23,156 nucleotides of DNA from Clostridiaceae bacterium (GCA_016303035.1 JAEDML010000002.1:1-23156), one strand, 5' to 3'; positions 1 to 6,341 are shown, counted from the stretch's first letter. Made by a program: numbers and translations. The notes: generated by a model not told the origin, from the letters alone.

Positions 1-215
1 TTTATAATGGGATTGTTAAAAACCTCGGCGCCGTCAACGGTTATTTCGCCGCCGTCAGGCATATAAACGCCCGAGACAAGACGCAGCAGTGTAGATTTTC
101 CCGAACCGTTTGATCCTACAAGGCCGTAGATAGAGCCGTCCTCAATCTCGAAATCAACTGCGTCAAGAGCCGTTTTCCCTTCAAAGGTCTTGGTAAGACC
201 GTTACCTCTTATCAT
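1..215 (-). CDS. ABC transporter ATP-binding protein (N-terminal 71 residues; gene runs off the left edge)
   Basis: This is the start of an ABC-type ATPase that would energise an exporter or importer at the cytoplasmic face of the membrane. The visible part has the N-terminal strand MIRGNGLTKTFEGKTAL, typical of ABC nucleotide-binding domains, and a complete Walker A motif GSNGSGKS at about residues 34-41. The Q-loop, signature motif and Walker B would lie beyond the window, so the substrate cannot be named. Its ATG (213-215) overlaps the TGA of the upstream GntR gene in an ATGA junction, so the two are translationally coupled. In Firmicutes a YtrA-type GntR regulator is commonly followed by an ABC ATPase and a permease often linked to cell-envelope stress or peptide export, and by inference a permease gene would follow further left. 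The family call is secure; the role is inferred. Confidence 0.88.
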   Translation of the reverse strand, partial: MIRGNGLTKTFEGKTALDAVDFEIEDGSIYGLVGSNGSGKSTLLRLVSGVYMPDGGEITVDGAEVFNNPII

Positions 216-583
216 AAGCCTCTCTCCTTATATTCTTCATCTACTATTTCAATAACATCGCTTTTGGTAAGTCCCATTTCCCTGGCCTTTGAAACCGCCG
301 CCGCGAAATTCGCCTTAGCCGTCTTTATTACCGCCAAATCGGCGCTCGCATCCTCCGACATAAAGGAGCCCTTACCCTTTACCGAATAAATTATACCCAT
401 ACTTTCAAGCTGACTGTAGGCCTTTTGAATTGTATTTGGGTTGACCGAAAGGTCGATTGCAAGCGACCGCACCGACGGTAACTGCTGTCCCCCGTCAAGT
501 ATTTTCAGGGCTTTCATTCTTATAAATGCGTTTACTATCTGGTCGCAGATAGGCACGCCGCTCTTATAATCAAGCTGAAACAT
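212..583 (-). CDS. GntR family transcriptional regulator, YtrA subfamily
   Basis: This is a 123-residue DNA-binding repressor. The winged-helix GntR domain occupies about residues 1-75. It begins MFQLDYKSGVPICDQI, has the helix-turn-helix LPSVRSLAIDLSVNPNTIQK, and its wing contains GKGSF. A short helical tail (about 80-123) replaces a large effector domain, as expected for YtrA-type members. An upstream in-frame ATG would lengthen it to 205 residues. I chose the ATG at 583 because it has a strong AGGGAGG site just upstream, starts with the family's usual N-terminus, and lies downstream of a consensus promoter (638-666) that the longer frame would cross. It is the first gene of an operon with the ABC ATPase, joined by a 4-nt overlap. 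A palindrome over the predicted transcription start (608-636) suggests that it represses its own operon. Confidence 0.9.
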   Translation of the reverse strand: MFQLDYKSGVPICDQIVNAFIRMKALKILDGGQQLPSVRSLAIDLSVNPNTIQKAYSQLESMGIIYSVKGKGSFMSEDASADLAVIKTAKANFAAAVSKAREMGLTKSDVIEIVDEEYKERGL

Positions 584-607
584 ACGGCACCTCCCTAATA
601 TCAGTCT

Positions 608-636
608 TAACTGTACTACCTCGAATAATACAGTTA
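608..636 (-). promoter_or_regulatory. Inverted-repeat operator, probably bound by the YtrA-type GntR regulator
   Basis: The site is TAACTGTA (608-615), 13 nt, then TACAGTTA (629-636), a perfect 8-bp inverted repeat. It sits immediately downstream of the predicted -10 box of the gntR promoter, covering the transcription start, which is where a repressor would act. Established knowledge: Bacillus YtrA recognises a similar repeat of short arms separated by 13 bp. Assignment to this regulator is inference from position and geometry. Confidence 0.6.
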
Positions 637-637
637 T

Positions 638-666
638 ATAATACCTTATATATACGCCTTTGTCAA
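638..666 (-). promoter_or_regulatory. Sigma-A type promoter for the gntR-ABC operon
   Basis: On the minus strand a perfect -35 TTGACA (666-661) is followed by a 17-nt spacer and -10 TATTAT (643-638). It lies about 55 bp upstream of the chosen gntR start. It is arranged back to back with the antiporter promoter, whose -35 begins only 17 bp away at 684. Confidence 0.75.
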
Positions 667-683
667 CAATTATTTTTAAGCAC

Positions 684-711
684 TTGAAAAAATAATTCCA
701 AGATGTATAAT
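684..711 (+). promoter_or_regulatory. Sigma-A type promoter for the antiporter gene
   Basis: TTGAAA (684-689), a 16-nt spacer and a perfect TATAAT (706-711). Transcription would begin near 718, downstream of the ATG at 713, so that ATG could not be used from this promoter. This helps decide the start of the antiporter gene. Confidence 0.7.
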
Positions 712-745
712 TATGTTTGAAAAATGCTTTTGGGGGAGTTACGGT

Positions 746-1969
746 TTGGAATCGTATCAGTTTTTGCTTGCGCTTGCGCTCATACTCATTTTCACAAAGG
801 TTTTCGGTCTTATGACCGCTAAAGTACATCTGCCTCAGGTAGTCGGTGCTCTTATTGCCGGTATAATTTTGGGGCCGAGCGGTATAGGACTGCTCACCGA
901 ATCCGATTTTTTGCTTAAAACCTCCGAAATAGGTGTTATAATGCTTATGTTTATAGCGGGAATAGATACCGATATAAACGAGCTTAAGCGTACAGGACCT
1001 GCCGCCTGCCTTATTGCCGTGTTGGGCGTTGCTGTTCCGATAATCGGTTGCGGAGGTACATATTTTCTTTTCTTTGAACGCACGGCAGATTTTAACAGCA
1101 TTATAAAAGCTATATTTGTAGGCGTGGTTTTTGCCGCTACTTCGGTAAGTATTACGGTTGAAACGCTTAACGAAATGGGAAAGCTGAAAACACCGGTAGG
1201 GGCAACACTGCTTTCTGCGGCAATAATAGACGATATTATAGGGATAGTCGTATTAAGCGTTGTTTCGGGTCTCGGAGACTCGGACATCAAGCCCGGAATA
1301 GTAGTGCTTAAGATTCTCGGTTTCTTCGTCTTTACGCTTGTAGTAGGTTTTCTTGTATACAAGCTTTTCAAGAGGATAACGATAAATCACGAAAAAAGCC
1401 GCCGCGTTGCGGTTTGGGCGCTTGCGTTCTGCTTTATAATGTCCTACTGTGCCGAAAAATTATTCGGCGTGGCGGATATTACGGGTGCATACTTTGCCGG
1501 TGTAATTCTGTGTAATCTTACCGGTTCAAGAAAATATGTCGCAAAAAAGGTAACTGCGGCATCATACCTCGTATTTTCTCCGGTATTCTTTGCGGGTATA
1601 GGACTTAAAACCAATCTTTCGGGGCTTAACGGGAGCATAATACTTTTTGCCTTGGTGCTTGCCGTTATGGCGGTTATGACCAAAATCCTAGGCTGCGGCG
1701 CGGCGGCAAAGGTATGCGGAATGTCAAATCGTGAATCGCTTACAGTCGGAATCGGTATGGTCGCGCGGGGCGAGGTTGCCCTTATGGTCGCGCAAAAGGG
1801 TATCGACACGGGAAACATATCCGCTGATATTTTCCCGGCAATTGTCCTTTGCGTTGTTGTAGCGGCGCTTATAACTCCTGTTTTGCTTAAGCTTGTAATA
1901 TCAAAAGGCGATAAAAATACGCCGAAATATAACGATGAACCCGATAATTTAACAAAAGTTACGGTATAA
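746..1969 (+). CDS. Cation/proton antiporter, CPA2 (Kef/NapA-like) family
   Basis: This is a 407-residue integral membrane protein that should exchange Na+ or K+ for protons and so help with pH and ion homeostasis. About 11-12 hydrophobic segments fill the whole length. The family's paired aspartates appear in AAIIDDIIGIVVLS (about residues 162-163), and GMVARGEVALMVA near the C-terminus is the conserved late-helix motif. There is no C-terminal TrkA-N/RCK domain, so ligand gating as in KefB/C is not expected. I chose the TTG at 746 because it follows GGGGGAG at a 7-nt distance and lies downstream of the promoter. The ATG at 713 has no ribosome binding site and precedes the predicted transcript start. 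It is divergent from the gntR operon and is the only gene before the next promoter at 1993. The ion specificity cannot be read from sequence. Confidence 0.85.
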   Translation: MESYQFLLALALILIFTKVFGLMTAKVHLPQVVGALIAGIILGPSGIGLLTESDFLLKTSEIGVIMLMFIAGIDTDINELKRTGPAACLIAVLGVAVPIIGCGGTYFLFFERTADFNSIIKAIFVGVVFAATSVSITVETLNEMGKLKTPVGATLLSAAIIDDIIGIVVLSVVSGLGDSDIKPGIVVLKILGFFVFTLVVGFLVYKLFKRITINHEKSRRVAVWALAFCFIMSYCAEKLFGVADITGAYFAGVILCNLTGSRKYVAKKVTAASYLVFSPVFFAGIGLKTNLSGLNGSIILFALVLAVMAVMTKILGCGAAAKVCGMSNRESLTVGIGMVARGEVALMVAQKGIDTGNISADIFPAIVLCVVVAALITPVLLKLVISKGDKNTPKYNDEPDNLTKVTV

Positions 1970-1992
1970 ACTGATTGCTTATAATATTTTTC

Positions 1993-2021
1993 TTGCAAAA
2001 CTGTCTTTCTTGCTTTATAAT
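1993..2021 (+). promoter_or_regulatory. Sigma-A type promoter for the cpsC-cpsD operon
   Basis: TTGCAA (1993-1998), a 17-nt spacer and a perfect TATAAT (2016-2021), in the 121-bp gap between the antiporter and cpsC. The predicted transcript has a leader of about 60 nt. I see no clear intrinsic terminator for the antiporter gene in this gap. Confidence 0.7.
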
Positions 2022-2090
2022 TAGTAGTAAACTGTTTTTACCTATTCGGCTGATGCCGCACATATTATAAAACAAAGGTTGTCGTAAATA

Positions 2091-2834
2091 ATGAATAATA
2101 TTTCGCTTTCCTACCTCGTTAAGCTGGCTTTAAAGAAGCTGTGGTTCCTGCTTCTTGCCGCTGCCGTATTCGGCGTTTGCACCTTTTGCTACTGCAATTT
2201 TCTGACAAAGCCTGTTTACAAAGCCTACGGCTCGCTGCTTGTTACCAACGGCGCACTTATTTCAAACAGTACAAGTTCCGCATATCAGTCATCGTCGTCA
2301 AAGATTGCCGGAACCGATATAGTAGCATCCCTAAATCTTGCAGATACTATAAAGGATATTCTTAATACTCCCGATATATTTAAGGATCTTTCCGAAGCGA
2401 CCGGCGGAAAATATTCGTACCGAGAGCTTATGTCTTCCTCCACGGTAGCCAGAAGAAGCGATACCACGCTGTTTATAGACATTTCCTTCAGCACCGGCAG
2501 CCGGCAGGATTCGGTAGAGCTTGTTAACACTTTTTTAGAACTTGCACCTGCATATATATCAAAAAGTCTGCCTGATTCAAATTCAAGCATAACTACTACT
2601 GCGGACGCGGCCGTTAAAACCTATCCGCGCACCGCTTTTTCAACCCTCACTGCCGCACTTATCGGCGCAGTAGTTGCCTTTGTTATCGTATTTATTGTTG
2701 ACAGTACGGATCATGCACTTAAAGGCGATAAGGATTTCACCGAAAATTTCAGTATTCCGCTTTTAGGTACTGTCCCCGATTTTGCAGAAACTCAAATGTA
2801 TTCGAAAGGAGGATACGGAAATGGCAGCAAATAA
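2091..2834 (+). CDS. Chain-length determinant / tyrosine-kinase modulator (CpsC/CapA/Wzz family)
   Basis: This is a 247-residue inner-membrane protein of the polysaccharide co-polymerase type. It activates a separate cytoplasmic tyrosine kinase and, in polysaccharide loci, sets polymer length. The layout fits the Gram-positive form: a short cytoplasmic N-terminus (1-16), a first membrane helix (about 17-36), a Ser/Thr-rich external domain (about 40-180), a second helix (about 182-203) and a cytoplasmic tail ending SIPLLGTVPDF, which in relatives contacts the kinase. The proline pattern usually seen just before the second helix is sparse here (one Pro, at 179). The ribosome binding site is modest (AAAGG, about 12 nt before the ATG). 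Its 3' end overlaps the kinase gene by 14 bp, indicating coupled synthesis. No glycosyltransferase or polymerase gene is nearby, so a purely regulatory role like that of Bacillus TkmA is as likely as polymer control. Confidence 0.85.
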   Translation: MNNISLSYLVKLALKKLWFLLLAAAVFGVCTFCYCNFLTKPVYKAYGSLLVTNGALISNSTSSAYQSSSSKIAGTDIVASLNLADTIKDILNTPDIFKDLSEATGGKYSYRELMSSSTVARRSDTTLFIDISFSTGSRQDSVELVNTFLELAPAYISKSLPDSNSSITTTADAAVKTYPRTAFSTLTAALIGAVVAFVIVFIVDSTDHALKGDKDFTENFSIPLLGTVPDFAETQMYSKGGYGNGSK

Positions 2835-3543
2835 TGCAACCGCAGAAAACAAAGCGCAAACGGCAGACAAAAACCCTATAAAGCACGCTCCGTTTGCCGT
2901 TGTCGAGGCATATAAGAAAATCCGTACCAACCTTAAATTTCTGCTTGCTAAAAATGACGGCGGCATTATCACCTTTTCAAGCGCCGATGAATCCGAAGGC
3001 AAGTCCACTACCTCTATCAATATGGCTATCGCCTTTTCACAGCTCGGCGGAAAAATCCTGCTGCTTGACGCAGATATGCGCCGCCCTTCAGTCAACAAAA
3101 AGCTGAAAATTGAAAACAATGACGGACTTTCAAACATAATAGCAGGTCTTTCGGATTTTGACAGCGCGGTATATCACTACAATTCAAATCTTGATATACT
3201 TACCTCCGGTCCTACCCCGCCCAATCCTTTGGAGCTTTTAAGCACCGAAACGTTTGACAGTCTGCTTGAAACTCTCAAATCCGAATACGATTATATACTA
3301 ATCGATACTCCGCCCATAAATGCGGTATCCGACGCTCTCGTAGTAGCGCCCAAAACAGACGGTCTGCTGCTTGTAGTGCGCGCGGGATATACACGCAGGG
3401 ATTCTCTTAAGCAAACCATAAGCGCCGCAGAATTTGCCAACATAAACATTTTAGGCGCAATAATGAACGGCTCTGACAGTAATGCTAAAAATTATAAATA
3501 CCGCAAATATAAGTATTCATACAAATATTATTCTAAATATTAA
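2821..3543 (+). CDS. Tyrosine-protein kinase, CpsD/CapB (BY-kinase) family
   Basis: This is a 240-residue cytoplasmic bacterial tyrosine kinase that autophosphorylates and modifies partner proteins when bound to its membrane modulator. Visible motifs, in order: Walker A ending SEGKSTT (Lys61), Walker A-prime LLLDADMRRP (about 81-90), Walker B YILIDTPP (about 158-165), and a C-terminal tyrosine cluster with eight Tyr among residues 225-240. The conserved PFAVVEAYKKIRTNL helix near the N-terminus is the oligomerisation segment known in CapB. A longer frame opens at 2782, but the ATG at 2821 is preceded by a perfect AAAGGAGG (2805-2812) and gives the normal length. It overlaps the end of cpsC and is followed by a hairpin (3551-3590), then the hairpin-chain element and its phosphatase, cpsB. 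The catalytic motifs look intact. Confidence 0.93.
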   Translation: MAANNATAENKAQTADKNPIKHAPFAVVEAYKKIRTNLKFLLAKNDGGIITFSSADESEGKSTTSINMAIAFSQLGGKILLLDADMRRPSVNKKLKIENNDGLSNIIAGLSDFDSAVYHYNSNLDILTSGPTPPNPLELLSTETFDSLLETLKSEYDYILIDTPPINAVSDALVVAPKTDGLLLVVRAGYTRRDSLKQTISAAEFANINILGAIMNGSDSNAKNYKYRKYKYSYKYYSKY

Positions 3544-3550
3544 AGCAAAG

Positions 3551-3590
3551 ATTAAACCGGTGGAGATATGTATATATCTCCCCGTTTAAT
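3551..3590 (+). terminator. Hairpin after cpsD, probable weak terminator or attenuator
   Basis: ATTAAAC (3551-3557) pairs with GTTTAAT (3584-3590), and GGAGATAT (3562-3569) pairs with ATATCTCC (3574-3581) around a 4-nt loop. The A-rich left foot and T-rich right foot look like an intrinsic terminator, but the T tract is broken by A residues, so read-through into cpsB is likely. Confidence 0.5.
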
Positions 3591-3609
3591 TATATAATGG
3601 TCATCAAAC

Positions 3610-3770
3610 GTCGAAATAGTGAAATTCTTTCACATTTCGACACCAAATCTTTGATTTGGTAACAAATTTTCTTTAAAATTTTTTTATCCCATTGCAATAA
3701 ATATATGGCAGAATTAAATTCTGCTAAAGCCGATGATATCGGCTTGTCGAAACACCCCCGGCGTTTCGAC
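3610..3770 (+). repeat. Hairpin-chain element: six consecutive inverted repeats bounded by GTCGAAA/TTTCGAC
   Basis: Nearly every base of this non-coding stretch belongs to a hairpin. (1) GTCGAAAT and GTGAAA pair with TTTCAC and ATTTCGAC, 3610-3641, with one bulged A. (2) ACCAAATC/GATTTGGT, 3642-3660, TTT loop. (3) AAATTTT/AAAATTT, 3664-3681, then a T run. (4) GCAGAATT/AATTCTGC around a single A, 3708-3724. (5) AAGCCGAT/ATCGGCTT, 3727-3745, GAT loop. (6) GTCGAAAC/GTTTCGAC, 3746-3770, 9-nt loop. The first and last hairpins share the GTCGAAA arm, so the element also has terminal inverted repeats. It could be a dispersed MITE/REP-like sequence, a structured 5' leader of cpsB, or an RNA processing region. 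A 60-codon open frame runs antisense through it (3590-3772); I regard that as a by-product of the repeats. There is no known riboswitch that I can match. Confidence 0.7.
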
Positions 3771-3797
3771 ATTCTATATTTATTATAGGAGAATTAT

Positions 3798-4523
3798 ATG
3801 AATCGGTTTCTTGACATACATTCTCATATTCTTCCCGGCGTGGATGACGGCGCGCGTGATATTGACGAATCATTAGAGCTGCTTAAGATTATGAAATCGC
3901 AAGGCATTACAGATGTTGTTGCTACACCTCATTTTTATGCGTCATACGATAATCTTGAGGATCATCTTGAAAAGATAAATAGCGCATACCTAAATCTTGT
4001 TTCGGCTGCCGACGGTTTAAATCTTCCTAACATATATTTAGGTAATGAAGTATTTTATTTCAGCGGTATAGGCAAAAGCAGCGACATTAAGGTGCTTTGC
4101 ATAGAAAATTCACCGATTCTTTTGCTTGAACTTCCCGTTTGCGAAATCAGTGAATCTATTTTAGAAGATATAAATGAGCTTAGTATTTCTTTGGGTATAG
4201 TTCCCATAATTGCGCATATTGAACGCTATTCACATAACCGCGGTTTTAAAAAACTGCTCAAAATGATTGAAAACGGCGTGGCTTTCGCACAGCTGAACGC
4301 TTCGTCTGTGCTTCATTCCGACTTTAAAAAAACGGCAGCAAGGCTAATTAAAGGCGGATATATCTCTTTTATAGCAACCGACACACATTCAGTTGATATA
4401 CGCCCTCCCATGCTTGCAGACGCACTTAATGAAATAAGCAGTAAATTCGGAGAAGACTGCAAAAGGCTATATACCGAAAATTCACAAAAGCTGTTAGAAC
4501 GGCTTTTAGCTCAGAACGGATAG
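3798..4523 (+). CDS. Tyrosine-protein phosphatase CpsB/CapC (PHP family)
   Basis: This is a 241-residue manganese-dependent phosphotyrosine phosphatase of the polymerase-and-histidinol-phosphatase (PHP) fold, which reverses autophosphorylation of the CpsD kinase. Metal-ligand motifs are all visible: DIHSHILPGVDDG at the N-terminus (His8, His10), ATPHF (His45), GNEV (Glu84), IAHIERY (His140) and ATDTHS (Asp195, His197). The length is within the usual range of about 240-260. The ATG has an AGGAGA site 5 nt upstream. It follows the kinase gene after a 254-bp gap filled with hairpins rather than directly, which may let phosphatase and kinase levels differ. No separate promoter was recognised just upstream. 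The pgeF gene begins 8 bp after its stop, so the two are co-transcribed. Confidence 0.92.
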   Translation: MNRFLDIHSHILPGVDDGARDIDESLELLKIMKSQGITDVVATPHFYASYDNLEDHLEKINSAYLNLVSAADGLNLPNIYLGNEVFYFSGIGKSSDIKVLCIENSPILLLELPVCEISESILEDINELSISLGIVPIIAHIERYSHNRGFKKLLKMIENGVAFAQLNASSVLHSDFKKTAARLIKGGYISFIATDTHSVDIRPPMLADALNEISSKFGEDCKRLYTENSQKLLERLLAQNG

Positions 4524-4531
4524 GTAACTCT

Positions 4532-5356
4532 ATGAAAAGCAAAACTCTTTGTATAAACAAATCCCGCGGCTTGGAATACATCACATTCCCGAAGCTTACG
4601 GCAAGCGGTGTTGTAAGGCATATATTTTCCACGCGTATAGGCGGCGTCAGCACGGGACGGTACGAGTCTATGAATCTAAGCTTCACTAACGGAGACAGCC
4701 GTGAAAATGTTTTAAAAAACTATGAAATTTTATGCAAGGCTGCCGAAATAGATATATCCCACCTTGTGCTCAGCCGCCAGACACATACGGATAATATAAA
4801 AAGCGTAACGGCAAAGGACTGCGGAACAGGTATTTTCAAGCCCTCGTTTAATGATATTGACGGTCTTATAACCGATGAGCCGAATGTCGCGCTTGTAACG
4901 CAGTATGCCGACTGTACGCCGCTGTTATTCTGCGATGTCAAAAAAAGGATCATCGCCTCCTCTCACGCCGGATGGCGCGGCACGGCAAAGCAGATAGGCA
5001 GAAAAACCGTAGAAAAAATGGTAAATGACTACGGCTGTAATACCTACGATATAATCGCCTGTATAGGTCCGTGTATAGGCAGGTGCTGCTATGAGGTAGA
5101 CGAGCCTGTATATAACGAATTTATAAAAATACCGTATTTAAAGCTTGATTCAATTTTTATTCCGAAGGGCAACGGCAAATATATGCTTGATAACGCCGAA
5201 GCCAACCGCCAAATTCTTATATATTCGGGAATAAAAGAGGATAATATGGATATATCCGATTTATGCACCTGCTGTGAAAGTAAGGAGCTTCATTCCCACC
5301 GTGCAACACACGGCGAACGCGGAAATATGGCGGCGATAATTGAACTTAAAGGCTGA
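4532..5356 (+). CDS. pgeF: PgeF/YfiH/YlmD family peptidoglycan editing factor (multicopper-oxidase-like 'laccase domain' protein)
   Basis: This is a 274-residue cytoplasmic protein of the DUF152/laccase-domain family. E. coli YfiH (PgeF) keeps L-alanine rather than L-serine at the first position of the peptidoglycan stem peptide; other members show purine nucleosidase or polyphenol oxidase activity in vitro. The three zinc/copper-site residues of the family are present: His85 in QTHTD, Cys128 in ADCTP and His145 in SHAGWRG. The conserved GPCIGRCCYEVD (about 179-190) and the C-terminal HRATHGERGNMAAI are also there. It starts 8 bp after cpsB and ends before a strong terminator (5389-5436), so it is the last gene of the module. 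In Bacilli the homologue sits beside cell-division genes, so its place behind a tyrosine phosphatase is less usual and may tie envelope editing to that signalling. Confidence 0.9.
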   Translation: MKSKTLCINKSRGLEYITFPKLTASGVVRHIFSTRIGGVSTGRYESMNLSFTNGDSRENVLKNYEILCKAAEIDISHLVLSRQTHTDNIKSVTAKDCGTGIFKPSFNDIDGLITDEPNVALVTQYADCTPLLFCDVKKRIIASSHAGWRGTAKQIGRKTVEKMVNDYGCNTYDIIACIGPCIGRCCYEVDEPVYNEFIKIPYLKLDSIFIPKGNGKYMLDNAEANRQILIYSGIKEDNMDISDLCTCCESKELHSHRATHGERGNMAAIIELKG

Positions 5357-5388
5357 TAACATCCCAAAACAACTCCTAAAAATCAATA

Positions 5389-5436
5389 CGCTTTGTTACT
5401 TTAATAAAATAAAGTGATAAAGCGGATTGCTTTTTT
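5389..5436 (+). terminator. Intrinsic terminator after pgeF
   Basis: A 14-nt arm at 5389-5402 pairs with 5411-5424 (CGCTTT with AAAGCG, plus an inner TTACTTT/AAAGTGA with one wobble) around an 8-nt loop. A TTTTTTA run follows at 5431. It closes the cpsC-pgeF region. The rest of the gap 5357-5541 holds only the promoter of the next operon. Confidence 0.7.
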
Positions 5437-5476
5437 ATTCATTACTGCCAAAGATGATAAAGCTTTAAAAAAACAC

Positions 5477-5505
5477 TTTACAACTTCAGCTTGGTGAAGT
5501 ATAAT
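5477..5505 (+). promoter_or_regulatory. Sigma-A promoter of the amino-acid ABC operon, with an inverted repeat in the spacer
   Basis: TTTACA (5477-5482), a 17-nt spacer and TATAAT (5500-5505). The spacer carries ACTTCA (5483-5488), 6 nt, then TGAAGT (5495-5500), a perfect 6-bp inverted repeat exactly between the two promoter boxes. This is a plausible repressor site. The regulator is unknown. Confidence 0.75.
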
Positions 5506-5541
5506 AGCAACATCAAATATTACTGAAGGAGAAAACCCGAT

Positions 5542-6324
5542 ATGAAAAAACTGTTAGCGCTTATAATGTCAATTATGTTAGTTGCGGCCTTTGCAGGCTG
5601 TGCAGGCAAGGAGGATAATTCCTCCGATTATGATTACATAAAGGAAAAAGGAACCCTTGTTGTAGGTATTACGGACTTTGCGCCTATGGACTACAAGGAT
5701 GATGACGAAAATTGGATAGGCTTTGACGCCGATATGGCAACCGCCTTTGCAAATGAACTCGGTCTTAAGGTTTCTTTTGTTGAGATTGATTGGGACAATA
5801 AGGTTCTTGAGCTTGACAGCAAAACCATCGACTGCGTATGGAACGGTATGACGCTTACCGATGAGGTTACTTCCGCCATGGAATGTACAAAGGCGTACTG
5901 CAACAACAAGCAGGTTGTAATTGTTCCTGCCGACAAGGCCGCCGATTACCAGACTGCAGAAAGCTGCAAGAGCCTTAATTTCGCGGTTGAAGCAGGCTCG
6001 GCCGGCAAAGATATGGCTGAAGAAAACGGTTTCAGCTACACCGAGGTTAAAGACCAGGCAACCGCGCTTACCGAGGTTGCCGCAGGAACCTGTGACGCCG
6101 CTATAATCGACTCGCTTATGGCTGCCGCAATGGTCGGCGAAGGAACAGGCTATTCTAACCTTACCTACACAGTAGGTCTTAATGACGAGGAATACGGCGT
6201 AGGCTTCCGCAAAGGTTCAGATATGGCTGAAAAGCTTAACGAATTCTTCAGCAAATGCGCCGAGAACGGCGAAATGGAGAAAATCGCTGAGAAGTACGGC
6301 GTGCAGGCGGCTCTTATAAAGTAA
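5542..6324 (+). CDS. Amino-acid-type ABC transporter substrate-binding lipoprotein (SBP family 3)
   Basis: This is a 260-residue extracellular solute receptor tethered to the membrane by lipid. The signal peptide MKKLLALIMSIMLVAAFA is followed by the lipobox AFAGC, so Cys20 is the acylation site, then a Ser/Asp-rich linker. The SBP_bac_3 fold follows: GTLVVGITDFAPMDY (about 37-51), WIGFDADMATAFANELGL (about 58-75), NGMTLTDE (about 101-108), VEAGSAG (149-155) and the C-terminal helix ending EKYGV. The arginine that normally follows the T-[DP]-E stretch and grips the ligand carboxylate is Val here (residue 109), while the later Asp190 (AAIID) is kept, so the substrate may differ from a standard amino acid. 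GAAGGAG precedes the ATG. It is first in an operon with permease and ATPase genes; an attenuator-like hairpin follows its stop. Confidence 0.93.
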   Translation: MKKLLALIMSIMLVAAFAGCAGKEDNSSDYDYIKEKGTLVVGITDFAPMDYKDDDENWIGFDADMATAFANELGLKVSFVEIDWDNKVLELDSKTIDCVWNGMTLTDEVTSAMECTKAYCNNKQVVIVPADKAADYQTAESCKSLNFAVEAGSAGKDMAEENGFSYTEVKDQATALTEVAAGTCDAAIIDSLMAAAMVGEGTGYSNLTYTVGLNDEEYGVGFRKGSDMAEKLNEFFSKCAENGEMEKIAEKYGVQAALIK

Positions 6325-6341
6325 TAAAAATAAAAACGCAC

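Noticed and set aside
713..745. ATG at 713 as the antiporter start
   Set aside because: It has no ribosome binding site and precedes the transcription start predicted from the promoter at 684-711; TTG at 746 has GGGGGAG.
584..829. N-terminal extension of the GntR protein to 205 residues
   Set aside because: It crosses the gntR promoter and operator and adds sequence foreign to the family.
835..1371. Long minus-strand frame inside the antiporter gene
   Set aside because: It is an antisense shadow of a clear membrane protein gene; its Ser/Thr/Ile/Pro-rich product has no family look and no ribosome site.
3544..3797. CRISPR array in the hairpin-rich gap
   Set aside because: The repeats are inverted, of different sequence and unevenly spaced; there are no regular direct repeats or spacers and no cas genes.
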